NCBI RefSeq assembly: GCF_018130245.1
Contig: NZ_JAFCKP010000001.1
Location: forward strand, 124,001 to 188,000
DNA: 64,000 nt
DNA from: Bradyrhizobium sp. SZCCT0231
GTDB taxonomy: Bacteria; Pseudomonadota; Alphaproteobacteria; Rhizobiales; Xanthobacteraceae
Direction: 5' to 3'
In this document: piece by piece, positions 51,363 through 61,040 of the stretch
How the letters are laid out: the number at the start of each line of letters is the position of its first letter
Position numbering within the stretch: position 1 is the stretch's first letter
Made by a program: the position numbers and the translations under genes
The notes under the pieces: model-generated
Told to the model about the DNA's origin: nothing
Databases searched by the model: none
Seen by the model: only the letters and a program-made list of their open reading frames with translations

Positions 51363-53352
51363 GCTCGATTGGTCGGCCATTCCGTTTGATCAGCCGATTC
51401 CGCTCGTTGCCGGCGCGATGGTGCTGGTCGCGATCCTCGGCGTGCTGGCCTGGGTCGTGGTGAAGGGACATCTGCCCTATCTCTGGAGCGAATGGATCAC
51501 CAGCGTCGATCACAAGCGCATCGGCGTCATGTACATCCTGCTCGCCTCGGTGATGCTGCTGCGCGGCGGCAGCGACGCCATCATGATGCGGATCCAGCAG
51601 GCGGTGGCCTACCAGTCGCAGGGCTATTTGCCGCCGGAGCACTACAACCAGATCTTCTCGGCGCACGGCACCATCATGATCTTCTTCGTGGCGATGCCGT
51701 TCGTGATCGGGCTGATGAACCTGATCGTGCCGCTCCAGCTCGGCGTGCGCGACGTCGCGTTTCCGACGCTCAATTCCGTCGGCTTCTGGCTGACCGCGAC
51801 AGGCGCGCTGCTGGTCAATATCTCGCTCGTGGTCGGCGAGTTCGCGCGCACCGGCTGGCTCGCCTTTCCGCCGCTGTCGGAATTGTCCTACTCGCCCGGC
51901 GTCGGCGTCGACTACTACGCCTGGTCGCTGCAGATATCCGGCGTCGGCACGCTGGTGGCCGGCATCAATCTCGTCACCACCGTGCTGAAGCTGCGCACGA
52001 AGGGCATGAACTATCTGCGCATGCCGATGTTCTGCTGGACCACGCTGGCCTCGAACCTCCTCATCGTCGCCGCGTTCCCGATCCTCACCGCGACGCTCGC
52101 GATGCTGCTGCTCGACCGCTATCTCGGCTTCCACTTCTTCACCAACGAGGCCGGTGGCAACGTCATGATGTTCATGAACCTGATCTGGGCCTGGGGACAT
52201 CCGGAGGTCTACATCCTGGTGCTGCCCGCCTTCGGCATCTTCTCGGAGGTGGTCTCGACCTTCTCCGGCAAGGCGTTGTTCGGCTATCGCTCCATGGTGC
52301 TGGCGACCATGGCGATTTGCGTCATCTCCTTCATGGTCTGGCTGCATCATTTCTTCACGATGGGGGCTGGGCCCGACGTCAATGCCATCTTCGGCATCGC
52401 CAGCATGATCATTGCGATACCAACCGGCGTGAAGATCTACAATTGGCTGTTCACGATGTATGGCGGCCGCATCCGTTTTGCGACGCCGATGCTGTGGTCG
52501 GTCGGCTTCATGGTCACCTTCATCATCGGTGGATTGACGGGCGTCCTCGTCGCGGTGCCGCCGGCCGATTTCATGCTCCACAACAGCATGTTCCTGGTTG
52601 CGCATTTCCACAACGTCATCATCGGCGGCGTGCTGTTTGGCGCCTTCGCCGGCTTCGAATACTGGTTTCCGAAGGCGTTCGGTTTCCGCCTCGACGAGCG
52701 CTGGGGCAAGGCCGCGTTCTGGTTCACCTTCACAGGCTTCTACGTCACCTTCATGCCGCTCTACATCGCCGGCATGCTCGGCATGACCCGCCGCATGCAG
52801 CACTACGACGTCGCGGCGTGGCGGCCCTGGATGATCGTTGCGGCAGTCGGCATGGCCGTGCTGACGATCGGCGTGATCTGCCAGATCGTGCAGCTCGTGG
52901 TCAGCATCCGCAATCGCGAGGCGCTGCGCGATCGCACCGGCGATCCCTGGGACGGGCGCTCGCTGGAATGGGCGACCTCGTCGCCGCCGCCGGTGTTCAA
53001 TTTCGCGTTCAATCCAGATGTGCGTGGCGAGGATGCCTACTGGGAGATGAAGGCGCATGCCCGGCAGCAATCGTTCGAGCATGAAGAGCCCGAATATCAG
53101 GACATCGAGATGCCGCGCAATTCTCCTACCGGATTCGTCTGCGCGTTCTTCGCCACTATCATGGGCTTCGCGCTGATCTGGCACATCTGGTGGATGGTGA
53201 TCCTGGGGGGTATCGGCGCGTTCGCGACCTTCGTCGTGTTCGCCTGGCGCGACCATGACGAATACGTCATCCCGGCCGAGGAGGTCGCCCGCATCGACCG
53301 CATCAATATCGAGGAACGGCGCAGCCTCGTCAGCATGGCGGGAGCGGTCTGA
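51352..53352 (+). CDS. cyoB: Cytochrome o ubiquinol oxidase subunit I
   Basis: A 666-residue haem-copper oxidase catalytic subunit with about fifteen helices. Haem and copper ligands are visible: [19 protein letters not shown] (low-spin haem His), [17 protein letters not shown] with the cross-linked Tyr and the proton-path Glu, [10 protein letters not shown] (copper-B His pair) and [12 protein letters not shown] (both haem His). The start is taken at ATG 51352, five bases after GGAGG; GTG 51340 and ATG 51349 are alternatives. Reduces oxygen to water using quinol. Confidence 0.95.
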   Translation: MLGKLDWSAIPFDQPIPLVAGAMVLVAILGVLAWVVVKGHLPYLWSEWITSVDHKRIGVMYILLASVMLLRGGSDAIMMRIQQAVAYQSQGYLPPEHYNQIFSAHGTIMIFFVAMPFVIGLMNLIVPLQLGVRDVAFPTLNSVGFWLTATGALLVNISLVVGEFARTGWLAFPPLSELSYSPGVGVDYYAWSLQISGVGTLVAGINLVTTVLKLRTKGMNYLRMPMFCWTTLASNLLIVAAFPILTATLAMLLLDRYLGFHFFTNEAGGNVMMFMNLIWAWGHPEVYILVLPAFGIFSEVVSTFSGKALFGYRSMVLATMAICVISFMVWLHHFFTMGAGPDVNAIFGIASMIIAIPTGVKIYNWLFTMYGGRIRFATPMLWSVGFMVTFIIGGLTGVLVAVPPADFMLHNSMFLVAHFHNVIIGGVLFGAFAGFEYWFPKAFGFRLDERWGKAAFWFTFTGFYVTFMPLYIAGMLGMTRRMQHYDVAAWRPWMIVAAVGMAVLTIGVICQIVQLVVSIRNREALRDRTGDPWDGRSLEWATSSPPPVFNFAFNPDVRGEDAYWEMKAHARQQSFEHEEPEYQDIEMPRNSPTGFVCAFFATIMGFALIWHIWWMVILGGIGAFATFVVFAWRDHDEYVIPAEEVARIDRINIEERRSLVSMAGAV

Positions 53353-53993
53353 TGGCGATAACCGCGACCGTCGGCCACGCCCGTGCCGATCCCCATCACA
53401 TCGGCGTCGTCATCGAGCATCCCGGCCCCGCGCCGAAGCGGATCGTGACCGCCTACGGCTTCTGGATCTTCCTGCTCTCCGACATCGTGATGTTCTCCTG
53501 CTTCTTCGCGGCCTATGCCGTGCTGGTCGGCCAGACCGCCGGCGGCCCGAAAGGGGCGGAGATCTTCGAGCAGAGGAACGTCGCGATCGAGACGGTCTGC
53601 CTGCTGCTATCGAGCTTCACCTGCGGCATGGCCAGCATCGCCGCCGACGTGCGCAACCGGTTCTGGTTCTATCTCGGCATGACCGTGACCTGCGTGCTCG
53701 GCCTCATATTCCTGGCAATCGAGTTCCGCGAATTCGCCGACCTCGTCGCGCGTGGCTACGGCCCGTCGCGCAGTGCGTTCCTGACCGCGTTCTTCTCGCT
53801 GGTCGGTTGCCACGGCCTGCACGTCTCCGCCGGCGTGCTCTGGCTGCTCACCATGATGGCCCAGGTCTTTGCAAAAGGCTTTCGCGCCGACGTGCTGCGG
53901 CGGATGATGTGCTTTGCGCTGTTCTGGCACGCACTCGACATCATCTGGGTCGGGGTGTTCTCCGTCGTCTACCTGCTTGGGGGTGCCCCATGA
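53352..53993 (+). CDS. cyoC: Cytochrome o ubiquinol oxidase subunit III
   Basis: A 213-residue subunit with five helices. The first segment, AYGFWIFLLSDIVMFSCFFA, and GLHVSAGVLWLLTMMAQVFA carry the conserved haem-copper oxidase subunit III features. Its ATG overlaps the cyoB stop (TGATG) and its stop overlaps the cyoD start (ATGA). It stabilises subunit I. Confidence 0.94.
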   Translation: MAITATVGHARADPHHIGVVIEHPGPAPKRIVTAYGFWIFLLSDIVMFSCFFAAYAVLVGQTAGGPKGAEIFEQRNVAIETVCLLLSSFTCGMASIAADVRNRFWFYLGMTVTCVLGLIFLAIEFREFADLVARGYGPSRSAFLTAFFSLVGCHGLHVSAGVLWLLTMMAQVFAKGFRADVLRRMMCFALFWHALDIIWVGVFSVVYLLGGAP

Positions 53994-54376
53994 GCGATCA
54001 GACGCATATTCCGGCCGGGCACGACCTCGCACCGGGCGAGGAAGAGCAGCATAGCGTCGGTGAGCGGATCCTGGGTTATGTCGTCGGTCTTGTTCTGGCG
54101 CTGTTGCTCACGGCGACGTCGTTCTTCATCGCCGGCACCGATCTGGTCTGGCAGCCTTCGATTCCCGTCGCGCTGATCGTGCTTGCGATCGCACAGATGG
54201 GCGTGCACCTCGTATTCTTCCTGCACATCACCACGGGCCCCGACAACACCAACAACGTGCTTGCGCTCGCCTTCGGGCTCCTGATCGTCTTCCTGGTGGT
54301 CGGAGGCACGGTCTGGATCATGGCGCATCTGAACGCCAACATGCCGCCGATGGACCAGATCATGATGCGTCAGTAG
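53990..54376 (+). CDS. cyoD: Cytochrome o ubiquinol oxidase subunit IV
   Basis: A 128-residue subunit with three helices: ILGYVVGLVLALLLTATSFF, VALIVLAIAQMGVHLVFFLH and LALAFGLLIVFLVVGGTVWI. AQMGVHLVFFLHI is the CyoD family motif. It starts at the ATG overlapping the cyoC stop and completes the cyo operon; no cyoE (haem o synthase) follows in the window. Confidence 0.93.
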   Translation: MSDQTHIPAGHDLAPGEEEQHSVGERILGYVVGLVLALLLTATSFFIAGTDLVWQPSIPVALIVLAIAQMGVHLVFFLHITTGPDNTNNVLALAFGLLIVFLVVGGTVWIMAHLNANMPPMDQIMMRQ

Positions 54377-54410
54377 CGGGGGAGGATGCAGGGCCCGCCC
54401 AAAAAGAAGA

Positions 54411-54432
54411 GCCGCTTGTGGTGACAAGCGGC
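54411..54432 (+). terminator. Possible terminator of the cyo operon
   Basis: GCCGCTTGT (54411-54419) and ACAAGCGGC (54424-54432) form a 9-bp stem with a 4-base loop 35 bp after cyoD. There is no T-run after it on the plus strand; an A-run precedes it. Confidence 0.5.
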
Positions 54433-54606
54433 CCAAGTCCAGGGAGGAAACGCCCGAGCAAAGACAATCCGATGAGGATCGTCTGCCAAGGAAACGCTCG
54501 CGCAAAGCGCGTGCGCACTTTGATAAAGTGCAGCAACTCCCGATGAAGTTCAATTCCGGATCAATACGGTCTCGGACTACCACTCACGCGTGCGTGAAGG
54601 AAATGT

Positions 54607-55395
54607 TCACTTCGGCCGGCGGCAATTGTAGGCCTTGCGAAAGCCGGCGGCCTGGGCGTCGTCCTCGGAGCAGAACCAGCGGTCCGGCTTGGTGGTCGCC
54701 GGATAGCTCGGGCAGCCCCGCAGATGATAGATGCCGATATTGCCGGTGACGCGGGCGCGCACCGCGAGCTTGCCCTTGATGCTGCAGCTCGGAGGCATCG
54801 TCAGCTCGTCCGGGAACAGCACGGCACGGATCTCCTTGTCGCGATCGGGCCGGCAGGCGGCGCCCAGCAGCGCGCCGTCCTTCTTGCCGCTGCGGAAATC
54901 TTGCGGCGCAACAAAGCAGCCCTTCCAGATGCCAGCCGCCGCCGTCTTGGCCTCGGTGGCTGCCGGCTTGACGTTGGCCTTGATCGGCTCGCGCGCGAGG
55001 GCAAAGCCGAGCTTGATCAGCTGCTCGTTCAAGCTGGCCTTGTCGCCTTCGGCCGTGCAGATGGCGCGGTGCCGCTTGCCAAAACTCTTCTCGGGCCCGA
55101 CATCGTCGCAGCGCACCGTCCGCTTGTTGATCAGCTTCGTCAGCTGGTCGCGGGCCTCGATGCCGCAGGTCCAGGAATCGGCGTGATCGTCGATGCAGAC
55201 CTGGTCCAGCTCGGGCGCGTCGACGCCGTCGAGCCGGTAGGTGACGTCGCCGAGCTGGATGGAGTTGCCGTCACGGACCGTCGCGGCGCCGGTCAGCGCG
55301 GCGACCGGCCCGGACGAGGCCAGAAATCCGGGCAAGGCGAGAAACGAAACGAGCGCAAAAGCGCGGGCGGCGGCAAAGAAATTTCGGAAGGACAT
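54607..55395 (-). CDS. Exported staphylococcal nuclease-like protein
   Basis: A 262-residue protein: a signal peptide ending near VAA-LTGAA, then an SNase-like core: [20 protein letters not shown] (like the thermonuclease start with RLDGVDAPE), [20 protein letters not shown], and [26 protein letters not shown]. The C-terminal part ([24 protein letters not shown]) resembles the CSIKGN...IYH tail of such nucleases. The core catalytic Arg-Glu-Arg set is only partly recognisable. It probably acts outside the cytoplasm on nucleic acid or is a structural derivative. Confidence 0.85.
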   Translation of the reverse strand: MSFRNFFAAARAFALVSFLALPGFLASSGPVAALTGAATVRDGNSIQLGDVTYRLDGVDAPELDQVCIDDHADSWTCGIEARDQLTKLINKRTVRCDDVGPEKSFGKRHRAICTAEGDKASLNEQLIKLGFALAREPIKANVKPAATEAKTAAAGIWKGCFVAPQDFRSGKKDGALLGAACRPDRDKEIRAVLFPDELTMPPSCSIKGKLAVRARVTGNIGIYHLRGCPSYPATTKPDRWFCSEDDAQAAGFRKAYNCRRPK

Positions 55396-55595
55396 ACGGT
55401 CTCGCTATCGATGGCTCGTGCGCCCTGTTCCTAGCATCCGGCCGAGGCGATACCAATGGTCTGCGCCCTGCGAAGTGCGACATTCCGGCCTCGCGGCTTT
55501 ACTCCGCCGTTGCTCTGATCCTATCGTTCGCCGGCCTCGCGGACCGCGAGAGGCCGAATCGCCCGGAAAGCGGCGAGGGGGAGGACAAGGTTGCG

Positions 55596-57194
55596 ATGAA
55601 AGACCCCGTGGACGTCCTGATCATCGGCGCCGGCGCTTCGGGCGCGGCGGTGGCGTGGTCGCTGGCCGAGACCAAGATGCATATCCTCTGCCTGGAGCAG
55701 GGCGGCTGGATGAACCCGGCGGAATATCCCAGCACGGGCCGCGACTGGGAGGCCAAGTTCTACGGCGAGTGGTCGTCGAGCCCCAACGTTCGCGGCCGGC
55801 CCGAGGACTACCCGATCAACGACGACAATTCGCCGATCAAGGTCGTCAACTACAACGCGGTCGGCGGCTCGACCGTGATGTACACCGCGCACTGGCCGCG
55901 GCTGCATCCCTCCGATTTCAAGGTGAAGACGCTCGACGGCGTCGCCGACGACTGGCCGATCGATTACGACGCGTTGACCCCGTTCTTCGAAGAGAACGAC
56001 CGGATCATGGGCACGTCGGGCCTGTCAGGCGATCCGCTCTCCCCGCTGACGCATCCGCCGATGCCGCAGCAGCCGATGGGATTGTCCGGCGCCATCATCG
56101 GCAAGGCCATGAACAAGCTCGGCTGGCACTGGTGGCCGTCGGACACGACGGTCGCGACGATGGATTATGAGGGCCGGGCGCGCTGCATCAATCTCGGCCA
56201 TTGCACGCCCGCCTGCGCGCAGGGTGCAAAATCCTCGACCGACATCACCTATTGGCCGCACGCGATCCGCGCCGGCGTCGAGTTGCGCACCCATTGCCGG
56301 GTGCGCGAGATCACCACCGACGAGAACGGCATGGCCTCGGGCGTGGTTTATTACGACAAGGACGGTGTCGAGCAGTTTCAGCCCGCCCATGTCGTCATCA
56401 TCGCCTGCAACGGCGTCGGCACGCCGCGGCTGCTGCTGAACTCGGCGTCCTCGCGTTTCCCGAACGGCCTTGCCAATTCGTCCGGCCTCGTCGGCAAGAA
56501 CCTGATGTTCCATCCCTATGCGCAGATCTACGGCTATGTGCAGGAGCCGACCGACAGCAACCGCGCGCCGCCGACCTGCCTGTGGAGCAAGCAGTGGTAT
56601 GACACGGACCTGTCGCGCGGTTTCGTGCGCGGCTATGGCGTGCAGTTCGTGCGCGGCGCCGGGCCGGTGTTCGAGGCCGTCGTCAGCGAGCAGAAGGGCA
56701 TTCTGCCCTGGGGCGCCGATCATCACCGCGTCTTCCGCAAGCTCAACGGCCACCGCTTGGGTTTCTCCGCGATCTGCGAGGACCTGCCGGAGGAGCACAA
56801 TCGCGTGACGCTCGATCCCGTCCTGAAGGACAGCCACGGCATTCCCGCGCCGAAGATCGACTACACCATCAGCGAGAACAGCCGGAAGATGATGGAGCAT
56901 GGGCTGGCGCGCGGCCGCGAGTTCCTTGAAACGGCGGGCGCGACCGACATCTGCGTCAACTCGCCGATCCCGTGGGGCGGCTGGCACCTGCTCGGCACCG
57001 CGCGGATGGGCACCGACCCCGAGCGCTCCGTTGTCAACGAATGGGGCCGCTCGCACGACGTGAAGAACCTCTTCATCGTCGACGGCAGCATCTTCGTCAC
57101 CTCGGGCGGGGTGAACCCGACCTCCACCATCCAGGCCCTCGCGCTCTACATCGCCGACCAGATGAAGCAGCGCCTCGCCAATTTGTTTGATTGA
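55596..57194 (+). CDS. GMC-family FAD-dependent oxidoreductase, gluconate-dehydrogenase type
   Basis: A 532-residue flavoprotein. The FAD-binding motif IIGAGASGAAVAWSLAE is at residues 7-23; VVNYNAVGGSTVMYTAHWPR follows; and the C-terminal GMC segment with the histidine base is in GGWHLLGTARMGTDPERSVV and SIFVTSGGVNPTSTIQALA. A HCTPACAQGAK segment near residue 205 is typical of subunits of membrane-linked gluconate-type dehydrogenases. Together with the next gene, which resembles the small subunit, it may oxidise a sugar acid. The substrate is inferred only at class level. Confidence 0.92.
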   Translation: MKDPVDVLIIGAGASGAAVAWSLAETKMHILCLEQGGWMNPAEYPSTGRDWEAKFYGEWSSSPNVRGRPEDYPINDDNSPIKVVNYNAVGGSTVMYTAHWPRLHPSDFKVKTLDGVADDWPIDYDALTPFFEENDRIMGTSGLSGDPLSPLTHPPMPQQPMGLSGAIIGKAMNKLGWHWWPSDTTVATMDYEGRARCINLGHCTPACAQGAKSSTDITYWPHAIRAGVELRTHCRVREITTDENGMASGVVYYDKDGVEQFQPAHVVIIACNGVGTPRLLLNSASSRFPNGLANSSGLVGKNLMFHPYAQIYGYVQEPTDSNRAPPTCLWSKQWYDTDLSRGFVRGYGVQFVRGAGPVFEAVVSEQKGILPWGADHHRVFRKLNGHRLGFSAICEDLPEEHNRVTLDPVLKDSHGIPAPKIDYTISENSRKMMEHGLARGREFLETAGATDICVNSPIPWGGWHLLGTARMGTDPERSVVNEWGRSHDVKNLFIVDGSIFVTSGGVNPTSTIQALALYIADQMKQRLANLFD

Positions 57195-57230
57195 GAATGA
57201 TGATGTTCAGACCCAGCCACGCGCTCGCTG

Positions 57231-57335
57231 CACCTCTCCCGCGTGCGGGAGAGATCGGCACGCAGTGCCCGGTGAGGGCTCCCTCCGCTGGGGGAGTCTC
57301 TCTGCGGGTCTGCTCCCTCCCCCGCTTTCTTCATC
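57231..57335. repeat. Dispersed intergenic repeat with hairpin
   Basis: CTCTCCCGC-GT-GCGGGAGAG forms a perfect 9-bp hairpin at 57234-57253, followed by ATCGGCACGCAGTGCCCGGT and a second TCCCTCC...GGGGGAG arm. It is of the CACCTCTCCC type common between genes in Bradyrhizobium. Confidence 0.6.
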
Positions 57336-57362
57336 GCCGCACGAGCTTTAGAAGAGCACGCC

Positions 57363-57812
57363 ATGTCTGATCAACTCACCCTCACGCCGCGGCAGCGCGA
57401 TGACCTCCGCACCATCGCCGCGATGATCGTTCCACCGAGCGAGGAATATCGCGTCCCGGGCGCCCATGACGACATCATCCAGGCCGACATCCTCGCAACG
57501 CTCGGCCGCGACACCAAACAGGTCGTGGCGGCGCTGGATCATCTGGCCCGGCTGGCCGGCATGCCCTTGGCTGATCTCGAGCCCGCCGCGCGCGACGGCG
57601 TTGCCCAGCAGTTCCGCATCTCCGGCGGCGTCGCCGCCGCAACCCTCGTTCGGGTGGTTCTGCAATGCTACTACCGCGACGACCGCGTGCTGCGCTCGCT
57701 TGGGTTGGAGCTTCGCGCGCCATTCCCAGGAGGTCACGTCCTGCCGGACGGAGACTGGTCGCTGCTCGATCCGGTCAAGGCGAGGGGAGGCGCGCTGCGA
57801 CGCGCGCCCTAG
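57363..57812 (+). CDS. Gluconate 2-dehydrogenase subunit 3-like protein
   Basis: A 149-residue soluble protein beginning MSDQLTLTPRQRDDLRTIAA followed by MIVPPSEEYRVPGAHDDIIQ, which is the start of the gluconate 2-dehydrogenase subunit 3 family (small subunit without cofactor). The middle, LARLAGMPLADLEPAARDGV, fits the family's helical pattern. No twin-arginine signal is visible. It is separated from the GMC gene by a repeat but is likely its partner. Confidence 0.8.
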   Translation: MSDQLTLTPRQRDDLRTIAAMIVPPSEEYRVPGAHDDIIQADILATLGRDTKQVVAALDHLARLAGMPLADLEPAARDGVAQQFRISGGVAAATLVRVVLQCYYRDDRVLRSLGLELRAPFPGGHVLPDGDWSLLDPVKARGGALRRAP

Positions 57813-57904
57813 CCATCTTGGCAGGTATAGCCTTGCGCTCCCAGCGGGCCACTTGCGCTGGCGGGAACAGGCCACCATCTGTGTGAGCCTCAAGGACACT
57901 TGCC

Positions 57905-58924
57905 ATGTTGGACTTCACCTCAGATATCGCCGATGACGCACCGTCATCGCGAACGACGGCGGCCGCCCCGGTCGATGACCGGGCCGTGCTGGACGCCTAT
58001 TCCAATGCCGTGATCGACGTCACCGACCGCGTCGGCCCTGCGGTGGTGCGGGTCGAGACCGGTCCCAAGGTGCCGAACGGCCGCGAGCGCGGCGGGCTCG
58101 GCTCCGGCATCGTGATCTCGCCGGACGGGCTCGTCCTCACCAACAGCCACGTGGTCGGCTCCTCCAAGGAGATCCGGCTGCGTGACGTCGAGGGTCATGT
58201 CGGCGAGGCCCAGGTGCTCGGCGTCGACCCCGATACGGACCTCGCACTGCTGCGCGCCAACGGCGTGCGCCACTTGCCCTTTGCCGCGCTCGGCAACTCC
58301 AAAACTCTAAGGCGTGGCCAGCTCGTGATCGCGATCGGCAATCCGCTCGGCTTCGAATCGACCGTGACCGCCGGTGTGGTCTCGGCGCTGGGGCGCTCGA
58401 TCCGCTCGGTGAGCGGGCGCACCATCGAGGACGTGATCCAGACCGATGCCGCGCTCAACCCCGGCAATTCCGGCGGGCCGCTGGTGTCGTCGAATGCCGA
58501 GGTGATCGGCATCAACACCGCCATCATCAACGGCGCGCAAGGAATCTGTTTTGCGGTTGCCAGCAACACCGCGCAATTCGTGCTGTCGGAGATCATCCGC
58601 CATGGTTATGTCCGTCGCGCCTATATCGGCGTGGCCGGACAGACCGCACCGGTCCCGCGGCGGCATGCGGTGCTGGCCGGTGTCGAGAACAAGATGGGTG
58701 CGCTCTTGATGCAGATCGAGCCTGATGGACCTGCGGCCAAGGCAGGCCTGCTACCCGGAGACGTCGTGATCAGGCTCGACGGCGTCGAGATCAACGGCGT
58801 CGACGATCTGATCCGCGTGCTCGACCGCGACCGGATCGGCCGGCGGCTCGCCATGGACGTGCTGCGGCTCGGCCGCCTCCGCGCGATCGACATCGACCCG
58901 ATCGAGCGCAAGCCGCAACGCTAG
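57905..58924 (+). CDS. HtrA/Deg-type serine protease with one PDZ domain
   Basis: A 339-residue S1C protease. Catalytic triad: His82 in TNSHVV, Asp112 in DPDTDLALL and Ser189 in NPGNSGGPL. A PDZ domain covers about 245-335 (GALLMQIEPDGPAAKAGLLP, GDVVIRLDGVEINGVDDLIR). No signal peptide or membrane helix is seen at the N-terminus, unlike periplasmic DegP, so it may act in the cytoplasm or be anchored by another route. Confidence 0.92.
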   Translation: MLDFTSDIADDAPSSRTTAAAPVDDRAVLDAYSNAVIDVTDRVGPAVVRVETGPKVPNGRERGGLGSGIVISPDGLVLTNSHVVGSSKEIRLRDVEGHVGEAQVLGVDPDTDLALLRANGVRHLPFAALGNSKTLRRGQLVIAIGNPLGFESTVTAGVVSALGRSIRSVSGRTIEDVIQTDAALNPGNSGGPLVSSNAEVIGINTAIINGAQGICFAVASNTAQFVLSEIIRHGYVRRAYIGVAGQTAPVPRRHAVLAGVENKMGALLMQIEPDGPAAKAGLLPGDVVIRLDGVEINGVDDLIRVLDRDRIGRRLAMDVLRLGRLRAIDIDPIERKPQR

Positions 58925-58983
58925 CGCTCGACCGTCGGGGCGGGGTATGACGGTGTCATGCCTCGCTTCCGGAACCCCGCCGT

Positions 58984-60714
58984 ATGATGCCGGCGCATGC
59001 GACCTACGACGTCATCGTGATCGGCGCCGGTGCCGGCGGCATGACGGCGGCGGTTGTGGCCGCTGCCGAAGGCCTGCGCGTGCTGGTGATCGAGAAGACT
59101 GCCTTGGTCGGCGGTACCACCGCGTGGTCTGACGGCATGGTCTGGATCCCCGCCAATGCCAGGATGAAAGAGGCGGGGCTGTCGGACAGCATCACGGATG
59201 CCGTGCAATATCTGTCGAGCACGGTGCCGGAGCCGGTCAATGCCGGCCTGCGCGCCGCCTTCCTTGCGCGTGGGCCGGAAGCGATCGCGTATCTCGAAGC
59301 CAACACCGAACTGCGGCTCCAGCCGGTGAAAGCTTGTCCGGACCATTATCCGGAACGGCTGGGCGCAACGCCCGGCGGCCGCGTGCTGGAGCCGGTTGCG
59401 TTCGAAGGCATGCGGCTGGGCAAGGCGTTTGCGCGCTTGCGGGCGCCGCTGCCGGAATTCACGCTGTTCGGCGGGATGATGGTCAATCGGCTCGACATTC
59501 CGCATCTGCGGCGTGTCGGAAAATCACTGCGTTCGACCCTGCGCGCGGCGCGACTGGTTTCCGCATACGTGTTGCAGCGGCTCCGCTCGCCGCGCGGCAC
59601 GACGCTGTATCTCGGCAATGCGCTCGCCGCGCGGCTTTACGCCTCGCTGCTGGCGCGGCAGGTCGAGATTCTCTTCAGCGCCGATGTCGAGGATTTGTCG
59701 ATGCAGGGCGATGGCGTCGCCGGCGTGGTGATCCGCCATGGCGCCCGCGACCGCCTGATCGCAGCGCGCCGCGGCGTCGTGCTCGCGACTGGAGGATTCT
59801 CGCACGATGCGAGCTTGCGTAAACGCCTCTTCCCGGCCGGCGCAGATTTTATCTCAGCGACCAACACATCAAGTATCGGCGATGGGCTTCGGCTTGCGGC
59901 CATGGCCGGTGCAGCGCTCAACACGGATGCGACGAACGCAGCCTATTGGGTGCCGGCCTCGCTGTTCCGCCGTGCCGATGGCAGCCGCGGCGTGTTCCCG
60001 CACATGGTGACCGACCGCGCCAAGCCCGGCGTGATCGCGGTGAATGCGGCAGGCCGGCGTTTCGTCAACGAGGCGCTATCCTACCACGAGTTCGTGCTCG
60101 CGATGTTGCGCGATGGCAATGGTGAGCCGGATCGGCCGTTCTATCTGATCTGCGACCGCGATTTCCTGTGGAGCTATGGCCTCGGCCGCATCAAGCCGTT
60201 CACGCGCAGTGTCCGGCGCTATGTCGCAAGCGGCGAGTTGATCGAGGCCCCTGACGTTGCGCAGCTGGCGGCGAAGATCGGCATCAAGCCGTCTTCCCTC
60301 TCGGCCACGATTGCAGCCTATAATGCCGATGCGAAGGAAGGCCGCGATCCCGAATTCGGCCGCGGCAGCAGCATCTATCAGCGTCATCTCGGCGATGCCG
60401 CCCACAAGCCGAACCCCTGCGTCGCACCGATCGTCCGCGCGCCGTTCTTCGCGATGCGGATCTATCCCGCCGACCTCGGCACCGCGATCGGCATGAAGGT
60501 CGACGCGCAGGCCCGCGTGCTGCGCAAGGACGGAACGCCGATCGCTGGCCTCTACGCCTGCGGCAACGACATGGGCTCGATCATGAACGGCAATTGTCCG
60601 GGGCCGGGCATTGCGTTAGGACCGGCGCTGACGTTCGGGTATGTCGCGGGGCGGCATCTGGCGGAGGGAGGGGCGGCGGCGCTGCGACCAAGCGTCGCCA
60701 CAGCACCAGTCTAG
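58984..60714 (+). CDS. FAD-dependent oxidoreductase, 3-ketosteroid dehydrogenase/fumarate reductase flavoprotein type
   Basis: A 576-residue flavoprotein. The dinucleotide motif VIGAGAGGMTAAVVAAAEGL is at residues 12-31; EKTALVGGTTAWSDGMVWIP follows; the C-terminal FAD segment is GLYACGNDMGSIMNGNCPGP, with GIALGPALTFGYVAGRHLA. This is the KstD-like branch, in which members dehydrogenate steroid rings or reduce fumarate-type double bonds. The catalytic substrate cannot be deduced. It is a single gene with no operon partner; a second ATG lies directly after the first. Confidence 0.9.
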   Translation: MMPAHATYDVIVIGAGAGGMTAAVVAAAEGLRVLVIEKTALVGGTTAWSDGMVWIPANARMKEAGLSDSITDAVQYLSSTVPEPVNAGLRAAFLARGPEAIAYLEANTELRLQPVKACPDHYPERLGATPGGRVLEPVAFEGMRLGKAFARLRAPLPEFTLFGGMMVNRLDIPHLRRVGKSLRSTLRAARLVSAYVLQRLRSPRGTTLYLGNALAARLYASLLARQVEILFSADVEDLSMQGDGVAGVVIRHGARDRLIAARRGVVLATGGFSHDASLRKRLFPAGADFISATNTSSIGDGLRLAAMAGAALNTDATNAAYWVPASLFRRADGSRGVFPHMVTDRAKPGVIAVNAAGRRFVNEALSYHEFVLAMLRDGNGEPDRPFYLICDRDFLWSYGLGRIKPFTRSVRRYVASGELIEAPDVAQLAAKIGIKPSSLSATIAAYNADAKEGRDPEFGRGSSIYQRHLGDAAHKPNPCVAPIVRAPFFAMRIYPADLGTAIGMKVDAQARVLRKDGTPIAGLYACGNDMGSIMNGNCPGPGIALGPALTFGYVAGRHLAEGGAAALRPSVATAPV

Positions 60715-61040
60715 CCATCCCCACGGCTGTCATGCCCCGCGACCCGGCTACGCCAAGGCTTCGCCGGGGTGAAGGTCCAGGAGCGCCGAAGCTTTAGCGA
60801 AGGCGGCAGGCGGGGGGCATCCAGTACGCCGCGGCCTATCGACTCAACCACAACTGTCTCGGAGTACTGGATCGCCCGGTCAAGCCGGGCGATGACATTG
60901 TGTGTGTGGCGAACGCGTCCCACAATCTCGTCATTGCGAGCGCAGCGAAGCAATCCAGGACTGTCTCCGTGGAATGACTCTGGATTGCGTCGTCGCAAGG
61001 GCTCCTCGCAATGACGGGGAGAGAGCTGGGGCTTCCCCCG
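60715..61040. repeat. 326-bp gap filled with dispersed repeats
   Basis: No gene is supported here. The gap holds two repeat types often found in Bradyrhizobium: one around 60730-60900 (GTACTGGAT/ATCCAGTAC arms near 60818 and 60863, CCCGGTCAAGCCGGGCGATG), and one around 60930-61020 (CGTCATTGCGAGCGCAGCGA, ending CGCAATGACG), whose ends are complementary. Confidence 0.65.

Noticed and set aside
51181-53256. Long minus-strand frame of 691 codons opposite cyoB
   Set aside because: It is the reverse of a strongly conserved cyoB gene; its composition (His/Arg/Asp-rich, no motifs) is typical of antisense frames in GC-rich DNA.
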